Positions 59,588-64,000 of a stretch of DNA of 64,000 bases are shown piece by piece. Location: contig NZ_CP019113.1 of assembly GCF_001888805.2 (NCBI RefSeq), positions 2,790,001 to 2,854,000 of the forward strand. Reading direction: 5' to 3'. Both the position numbers and the translations under genes were made by a program. How positions within the stretch are numbered: the stretch's first letter is position 1; every line of letters starts with the position of its first letter. The notes under the pieces are model-generated. The model was given only the letters and a program-made list of their open reading frames with translations. It did not search any database and was not told the origin of the DNA. The stretch comes from Enterobacter sp. SA187 (GTDB taxonomy: Bacteria > Pseudomonadota > Gammaproteobacteria > Enterobacterales > Enterobacteriaceae).

Positions 59588-61216
59588 ATGAAATCAGGTA
59601 ATACGCATATTTTCAGAATGACTCTGCTCGCTGGCGCGGTTTTATGCGCCAGCGCCGTAACCTTTGCCGCTCAGGTGCCGCCAGGTACTGAACTTGCCGC
59701 AACGCAGGCGCTGGTCAGAAACAATGGCAGCGAGCCCGCCTCACTCGATCCGCATAAAGTGGAAAGCAATGTCGAATTCAATATTATCAGCGATTTATTC
59801 GAGGGGCTGGTGGCGGTAAAGGCTGATGGCACTATTGAGCCGCGTCTGGCGGAGAAATGGGAAAATAAAGACAGCACGGTGTGGACCTTCCATTTACGTC
59901 CGGGCATTACCTGGTCTGACGGGACGGCAATCACTGCGCAGGATGTGGTCTGGAGCTGGCAGCGGCTGATTGATCCCGCGACAGGCTCTCCGTATGCCAG
60001 TTACCCCGGCAATATGCATATTCTGAACGCTGCGGACATTGCACAGGGTAAAAAACCTGCCTCGTCATTAGGCGTGAAAGCGCTGGACGATGCCACGCTG
60101 GAAGTGACTCTGACGCAGCCGACAGCCGCCTTTCTGGCTATGCTCGCGCACCCCTCGCTGGTGCCCGTAGATAAAGTGCTGATCGGTCGCTACGGCGATA
60201 AATGGACCAAGCCTGAACATTTCGTTGCCAGCGGCGCCTATAAGCTCAGCGAATGGGTGGTTAACGAAAAAATCGTCGCCGTGCGTAATGCGCGCTACTG
60301 GGATGATCAGCACACGGTGATTAATACTGTCACCTATCTGCCCATCAATGCGGAAACAGCGGATGTAAACCGCTACAAAGCCGGTGAAATTGATATCACC
60401 AATACCATTCCGGTGAATCAGTTCGCCCAGCTGAAAAAGACGCTTGGCGATCAGGTACACATTTCCCCGCAACTGGCGACTTATTACTATCAGTTCAACA
60501 CCACCAGAGCGCCATTCAACGATCCGCGGGTGCGCCGGGCGCTGAACATGGGGCTGGATAAAGACATCATCGCGACTAAGGTGATGGGGCAGGGGCAGCG
60601 CCCGGCGTGGGTCATCAGCCAGCCTGAAATTGGCGGGGTGAGCCTGCATAATCCGGATTACGCCGCCTGGCCTGAAGAGAAGCGGCTGGCGGAAGCCAGA
60701 CGGCTGCTTAATGAGGCAGGATTTAATGACGCCCATCCGCTGTCGTTTAATCTGCTCTATAACACCATGGAAACCCATCAGCGCATCGCTATCGCCGTCA
60801 GCTCAATGTGGAAAAAGAATCTGGGCGTGGAAGCAAAACTGCAAAATCAGGAATGGAAAACCATGCTGGATACCATGCATACCGGCAATTTCGACGCGGT
60901 ACGTTATGCATGGATTGCTGATTATGATGACGCCTCAACATTCCTGAACACTTTCCGCACCGGCGACAGCGAAAACACGACCCAGTACAGTAATCCGGCT
61001 TTTGATACGGCAATGCAAAACGCGGCAAAGGCGGCCAACGTTGAAGAGCGCGGAAAATATTATCAACAGGCTGAAGATTTGCTGGCGCAGGACGTGCCCG
61101 CGGTACCGGTTTATCACTATGTGAGGACGCATCTGGTGAAACCCTGGGTTGGTGGCTTTGCACCCGATCGCCTCGGCTACTTTTTGACGAAAGATCTTTT
61201 TATCAAAAAACACTGA
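59588..61216 (+). CDS. OppA-like periplasmic oligopeptide-binding protein
   Basis: Substrate-binding protein of the SBP_bac_5 family. ATG 59588 gives 542 residues, close to E. coli OppA (543) and MppA (537). A start at 59516 adds 24 residues before the signal peptide and is unlikely. The signal peptide is cleavable (hydrophobic core, ending VTFAA near residue 28), and there is no good lipobox. Conserved segments are EPASLDPHKVE, PRLAEKWENKD and FHLRPGITWSDG. No permease or ATPase genes are next to it, so it may feed a shared Opp/Dpp-type transporter, as MppA does. E. coli K-12 lacks a gene here. Confidence 0.9.
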   Translation: MKSGNTHIFRMTLLAGAVLCASAVTFAAQVPPGTELAATQALVRNNGSEPASLDPHKVESNVEFNIISDLFEGLVAVKADGTIEPRLAEKWENKDSTVWTFHLRPGITWSDGTAITAQDVVWSWQRLIDPATGSPYASYPGNMHILNAADIAQGKKPASSLGVKALDDATLEVTLTQPTAAFLAMLAHPSLVPVDKVLIGRYGDKWTKPEHFVASGAYKLSEWVVNEKIVAVRNARYWDDQHTVINTVTYLPINAETADVNRYKAGEIDITNTIPVNQFAQLKKTLGDQVHISPQLATYYYQFNTTRAPFNDPRVRRALNMGLDKDIIATKVMGQGQRPAWVISQPEIGGVSLHNPDYAAWPEEKRLAEARRLLNEAGFNDAHPLSFNLLYNTMETHQRIAIAVSSMWKKNLGVEAKLQNQEWKTMLDTMHTGNFDAVRYAWIADYDDASTFLNTFRTGDSENTTQYSNPAFDTAMQNAAKAANVEERGKYYQQAEDLLAQDVPAVPVYHYVRTHLVKPWVGGFAPDRLGYFLTKDLFIKKH

Positions 61217-61306
61217 GTTTTATGCTGAATAAATGGTCATTTTGTTGTTATTTCAGTCGATTAAACAGGATTTGATGGTTTTTCAGCCAAACGATAAAAA
61301 TGGTGC

Positions 61307-61335
61307 TTTACATGGCGCACCGGGATGTTTATAGT
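61307..61335 (+). promoter_or_regulatory. serT promoter
   Basis: -35 TTTACA (61307-61312) and -10 TATAGT (61330-61335) with a 17-nt spacer. The GCGCCTC after the -10 is a GC-rich discriminator typical of stringently controlled stable RNA promoters. Confidence 0.8.
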
Positions 61336-61347
61336 GCGCCTCATTCC

Positions 61348-61435
61348 GGAAGTGTGGCCGAGCGGTTGAAGGCACCGGTCTTGAAAACCGGCGACCCGAA
61401 AGGGTTCCAGAGTTCGAATCTCTGCGCTTCCGCCA
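61348..61435 (+). tRNA. serT: tRNA-Ser (UGA)
   Basis: 88-nt serine tRNA with a long variable arm. The acceptor 5' strand GGAAGTG pairs with the 3' strand before CCA, which is encoded. The anticodon TGA is at 61382-61384 in the loop CTTGAAA, and the T-arm includes TTCGAAT. As far as I recall it, the sequence is the same as E. coli serT. It reads UCA and other UCN codons. Confidence 0.98.
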
Positions 61436-61443
61436 GATTAAAC

Positions 61444-61476
61444 AAGGGGTTACCATTTGGTAACCCCTTTGTTTTT
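61444..61476 (+). terminator. serT terminator
   Basis: Stem AAGGGGTTACC (61444-61454) and GGTAACCCCTT (61459-61469) with a 4-nt loop and a T-rich tail. Confidence 0.9.
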
Positions 61477-61606
61477 CTGGTCTCATAACTTTTCTCTCCC
61501 CGTACCTTTCAATGTATCCTCCTTGCTTATGCTCCTGTCCAGGACAGGAAAGCCAGGCTGCGCCTGATACCCGGCCCATCATGTACTTACCGCCGGGACG
61601 CCATTT

Positions 61607-61966
61607 TTATTCGCGATAATAGGGAGTATTAATGGGGAAAGTATTGGTAATACTCAAAAGCTGGCACTGGACGAGCTTGCGATGTTCCTCATAATGGAAG
61701 TAAAAGGCCTCTCTTGCCTGGTCATAAATCATCTTATCCAGATTCGCAAACTCCACTATTAACAGCGAGCCTTTGCGTAAATGGCCGCCCCCCGTTTCAA
61801 AGTTATTCTCACCCCATGCCTCCTGCGTATGTTCATAGCGATGCAGGATGACTTCTATTTGCCCGCGCAGAGGGCAACGTAATCTGATAACAGAATTTTC
61901 CAGGGAAAAAGCAAAGGAAGGGGAGGTTAAAATCCACAGGAAAGCGAAGGTTAGAAAAAATCTCAT
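61607..61966 (-). CDS. Small secreted protein of unknown function
   Basis: I do not recognise a family. ATG 61966 gives 119 residues with a clear signal peptide (MRFFLTFAFLWILTSPSFA). The mature part would be about 100 residues, with only two cysteines (C31, C101), which could form a disulfide in the periplasm. Aromatic and acidic residues are frequent (FYFHYEEH). The ribosome-binding site is weak. A reading to 62032 adds 22 residues without a signal and is less likely. It lies between serT and a DinI-family gene, in a block that differs from E. coli K-12. Confidence 0.65.
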   Translation of the reverse strand: MRFFLTFAFLWILTSPSFAFSLENSVIRLRCPLRGQIEVILHRYEHTQEAWGENNFETGGGHLRKGSLLIVEFANLDKMIYDQAREAFYFHYEEHRKLVQCQLLSITNTFPINTPYYRE

Positions 61967-62161
61967 TATTTGAATGCCCTGACTATTTTTCGCTTTTATG
62001 GCATTAAAATTAAACCCCGTCCTTGAGCACAATCATATCGTGAGTTTGAGTGATGGCGATATATACAGCTGGTGAATGATTAGGACCAGAATGCTATATG
62101 CTGCGTTAAGGCGGGAAGAGGATGCGGATAAACCAGGCGGAAAAGAGACATCTGTTGCAGT

Positions 62162-62198
62162 ACTGGCCGGTAAACGCCCGATGCGTCAACCGGCCAGT
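62162..62198 (-). terminator. Hairpin downstream of the DinI-family gene
   Basis: Perfect 10-bp stem ACTGGCCGGT/ACCGGCCAGT with a 17-nt loop, just after the DinI-family stop. No long T-run follows. Confidence 0.6.
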
Positions 62199-62213
62199 TA
62201 AATAGAGGGTAAA

Positions 62214-62453
62214 TCAGTCAGCGACCAGCCACATATCGGCTTCTTCGAACATCTCTTCCAGCATTCTGTTCAGTTTTTCACGATCGCTTTTACTGGCATC
62301 ACTATTGAGTGAATTCGCCTGCATCGGTTTAACGCGCACATCGGCATCGGGAAAAATACGATGAACACGATGTGTCAGTTCGTTCAGTATGATTTCACGA
62401 GCGCCAGGCAGCCCGGCGACGTTACGCTTATCATAAACTAACTCTACAAACAC
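62214..62453 (-). CDS. DinI/MsgA-family SOS protein
   Basis: 79-residue protein of the DinI family. It resembles Salmonella MsgA more than E. coli DinI (MFVELVYDKRNVAGLPGARE start; FPDADVRVKP; acidic C-terminal helix EEMFEEADMWLVAD). DinI modulates RecA filaments through a negatively charged helix, and such a helix is present here. The start codon is GTG at 62453 behind GGAGG with short spacing. A LexA box covers the predicted promoter a few bases upstream. The MsgA assignment is from memory of the family, so no symbol is given. Confidence 0.85.
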   Translation of the reverse strand: MFVELVYDKRNVAGLPGAREIILNELTHRVHRIFPDADVRVKPMQANSLNSDASKSDREKLNRMLEEMFEEADMWLVAD

Positions 62454-62465
62454 ACTTCCTCCGGA

Positions 62466-62485
62466 AACTGGTTATTTATACAGTT
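62466..62485 (-). promoter_or_regulatory. LexA box of the DinI-family gene
   Basis: On the minus strand CTG-TATAAATAAC-CAG (62468-62483) matches the CTG-N10-CAG LexA core. It contains a TATAAA that can serve as -10, so the leader would be only about 14 nt. Confidence 0.8.
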
Positions 62486-62557
62486 CTCATCATACGAGGG
62501 TTGTTCGCAGAGGTAAAGAGAAAGTCAGGTCATTTGCCGTACCTGCAGGGAAGCGCA

Positions 62558-62656
62558 TCAGTCAGCGGCGAAAAAAACCTCACAAATGAATAACGGTAGC
62601 GTAAGCAGCGCGCCAGCCAGAGTAATGAATGCTACGCCGATCAACAGAATGCTCAT
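62558..62656 (-). CDS. Candidate 32-residue membrane peptide
   Basis: ATG 62656 follows GAGGT with 5-nt spacing and opens a 32-residue reading that begins MSILLIGVAFITLAGALLTL. It contains one strongly hydrophobic helix of about 24 residues and ends CEVFFAAD. Size and shape resemble the single-helix small proteins of enterobacteria, but I do not recognise it. It lies between the DinI-family gene and agp. It needs conservation data to be secure. Confidence 0.55.
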   Translation of the reverse strand: MSILLIGVAFITLAGALLTLPLFICEVFFAAD

Positions 62657-62800
62657 CGGATACCTCGCCGTGCAGGGATACCTGATATTAAAAAATATAG
62701 CGGCTATGTGACAATAAATTGAAGGTATACATAACTTTACCCATGTTCAGCGGTGATAAATGCAGGCAAAGCCAAACTTTGCGGCATCGCTTCAGGAAAA

Positions 62801-62818
62801 GCGTCATAAATCTGTCAC
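62801..62818 (+). promoter_or_regulatory. Candidate Pho box upstream of agp
   Basis: GCGTCAT-AAAT-CTGTCAC has the 7-4-7 layout of a PhoB box (consensus CTGTCAT, A/T spacer, CTGTCAT); 11 of 14 repeat bases match. It lies 33 nt before the agp start. The possible -10 (TATTTT at 62822-62827) is closer than usual. Confidence 0.4.
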
Positions 62819-62850
62819 ACTTATTTTCCAACGCAAAAGAGGACGGTGGT

Positions 62851-64000
62851 ATGAAAAAAACAATTCTGGCGGCGACGCTTGCCGCGCTGACCCTGACTAT
62901 ATTGCCTGCGCAGGCGCAGGACGCCCCGCAGGGTTATCAGTTGCAGCAAGTGCTGATCATGAGCCGGCACAATCTTCGCGCCCCGCTGGCAAACAATGGC
63001 AGCGTGCTGGAACAATCCACACCGAACAAATGGCCGGAGTGGGACGTGCCCGGCGGACAGCTCACCACCAAAGGCGGCGTGCTGGAAGTTTATATGGGGC
63101 ACTACATGCGTGAATGGCTGGCGGAGCAAAAACTGGTGACGTCCGGCGAGTGTCCGGCGCCAGAAAGCGTATATGCCTACGCGAACAGCCTGCAACGTAC
63201 CGTCGCCACGGCACAATTTTTTATCACCGGCGCGTTTCCCGGCTGCGACATTCCGGTACATCATCAGGAAAAAATGGGCACCATGGATCCCGTGTTCAAC
63301 CCGGTGATCACGGATGCCTCTGCGGCTTTTGACCAGCAGGCAGTGCAGGCGATGGAAACGAAGCGTAAAGAATTCCAGCTCGGAGAGAGCTATCAGCTGC
63401 TGGAAAAAATTACCCATTATCAGGATTCACCAGCCTGTAAAGAAAAACAGCAGTGCTCGCTTGCCGAAGCAAAAGATGCTTTCAGCGCAAAATATGAGAA
63501 GGAGCCTGGCGTCTCCGGGCCGCTGAAAGTGGGTAACTCGCTGGTGGATGCCTTTACGTTGCAGTACTACGAAGGTTTCCCGATGGATCAGGTAGCCTGG
63601 GGCGAAATCAAAACCGATCAGCAGTGGCGGGTACTATCGAAACTGAAGAATGGCTATCAGGATTCGCTGTTTACGTCGCCGGAAGTGGCGCGAAACGTCG
63701 CGGCGCCGCTGGTGAAATATATTGAAAAGGCACTGGTGGATGGCGCAGGCGGGCCGGCAAAAGTCACCCTCATGGTCGGGCATGATTCAAACATTGCTTC
63801 GCTGCTGACGGCGCTGGATTTCAAACCCTACCAGTTACACGATCAGTATGAGCGCACGCCCATTGGCGGAAAAATTGTCTTCCAGCGCTGGCACGATACC
63901 GCGGGCAACCGCGATCTGATGAAGATTGAATACGTCTATCAAAGTGCAAAACAGATCCGTAATGCCGATGTGCTGACTCTCACCGCACCGGCGCAGCGGG
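62851..64000 (+). CDS. agp: Glucose-1-phosphatase (3' end outside window)
   Basis: Periplasmic histidine acid phosphatase that releases glucose from glucose-1-phosphate; it can also act as a phytase. The first 383 codons are visible, while E. coli Agp has 413, so about 30 codons are missing. The signal peptide ends PAQA at residue 22. The catalytic motif SRHNLRAP has R39 and H40. The proton-donor motif GHDSN is at residues 310-314 (H311, D312). The protein is very close to E. coli Agp across the visible region. A Pho-box-like site lies upstream. Confidence 0.97.
   Translation, partial: MKKTILAATLAALTLTILPAQAQDAPQGYQLQQVLIMSRHNLRAPLANNGSVLEQSTPNKWPEWDVPGGQLTTKGGVLEVYMGHYMREWLAEQKLVTSGECPAPESVYAYANSLQRTVATAQFFITGAFPGCDIPVHHQEKMGTMDPVFNPVITDASAAFDQQAVQAMETKRKEFQLGESYQLLEKITHYQDSPACKEKQQCSLAEAKDAFSAKYEKEPGVSGPLKVGNSLVDAFTLQYYEGFPMDQVAWGEIKTDQQWRVLSKLKNGYQDSLFTSPEVARNVAAPLVKYIEKALVDGAGGPAKVTLMVGHDSNIASLLTALDFKPYQLHDQYERTPIGGKIVFQRWHDTAGNRDLMKIEYVYQSAKQIRNADVLTLTAPAQR

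Noticed and set aside
61348..61435. serT as a prophage attachment site in this genome
   Set aside because: No integrase gene and no duplicated tRNA end is visible within the window.
62121..62204. 27-codon plus-strand reading starting MRINQAEKRH
   Set aside because: The purine-rich stretch abuts the ATG, so spacing is wrong, and the reading covers the hairpin of the DinI-family gene.

Overview
The window is a contiguous piece of an enterobacterial chromosome. Nearly every protein is close to its Escherichia coli counterpart, and the gene order follows the E. coli comEC/msbA to agp interval. Several differences argue against E. coli itself and for a related genus of Enterobacteriaceae (Enterobacter, Lelliottia, Leclercia or Kosakonia are possible). 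There is no elf fimbrial cluster between ssuE and pyrD. An extra EAL-like gene sits between rlmI and the acylphosphatase gene, and an extra OppA-like gene sits before serT. There is a short accessory block between serT and agp, and the porin at the ompF locus is divergent. I see no insertion sequence, prophage, CRISPR array or rRNA. There is one tRNA gene. Genus and species cannot be settled from this sequence alone.

Layout. 1-6.2 kb: 3' part of comEC, msbA-lpxK, ycaQ, ycaR-kdsB (DNA uptake, lipid A and Kdo supply, crosslink repair). 6.3-8 kb: ycbJ and elyC, convergent and overlapping. 8-15.4 kb: the cmoM-mukF-mukE-mukB condensin operon. 15.4-18.8 kb: ldtD, mepK (peptidoglycan remodelling) and gloC. 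18.8-24.7 kb, minus strand: aspC, an ompF-type porin, asnS, pncB. 24.9-32 kb: pepN and the complete ssuEADCB sulfonate-sulfur operon. 32-35 kb: pyrD, zapC, ycbX. 35-43 kb: rlmKL, uup, pqiABC, rmf. 43-49 kb: fabA, lonH, matP, ompA, sulA, sxy. 49-59 kb: yccS/yccF, helD, mgsA, csgI, yccU, hspQ, rlmI, an EAL-like gene, acyP, tusE, yccA. 59-64 kb: an OppA-like binding protein, serT, a small secreted protein, an SOS-linked DinI-family gene, a 32-codon membrane peptide candidate, and agp, which runs off the window end.

Themes. Many genes serve the envelope: msbA, lpxK, kdsB, elyC, ldtD, mepK, two major outer membrane proteins, pqiABC, fabA and yccA. Recognisable control sites fit the known regulons: CpxR-type boxes at yccA (perfect) and ldtD (near-perfect), FadR and FabR sites at fabA, NadR at pncB, PurR and a start-proximal hairpin at pyrD, LexA at sulA and at the DinI-family gene, and a heat-shock-type promoter at hspQ. 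Convergent neighbours are very tightly packed: four pairs overlap at their 3' ends.

I did not find a clearly new multi-gene system. The most unusual items are single loci: the degenerate EAL-domain gene, the unannotated small membrane peptide, the DinI-family gene with a LexA box almost touching a GTG start, the porin with an altered constriction loop, and YcbJ as a likely pseudokinase.
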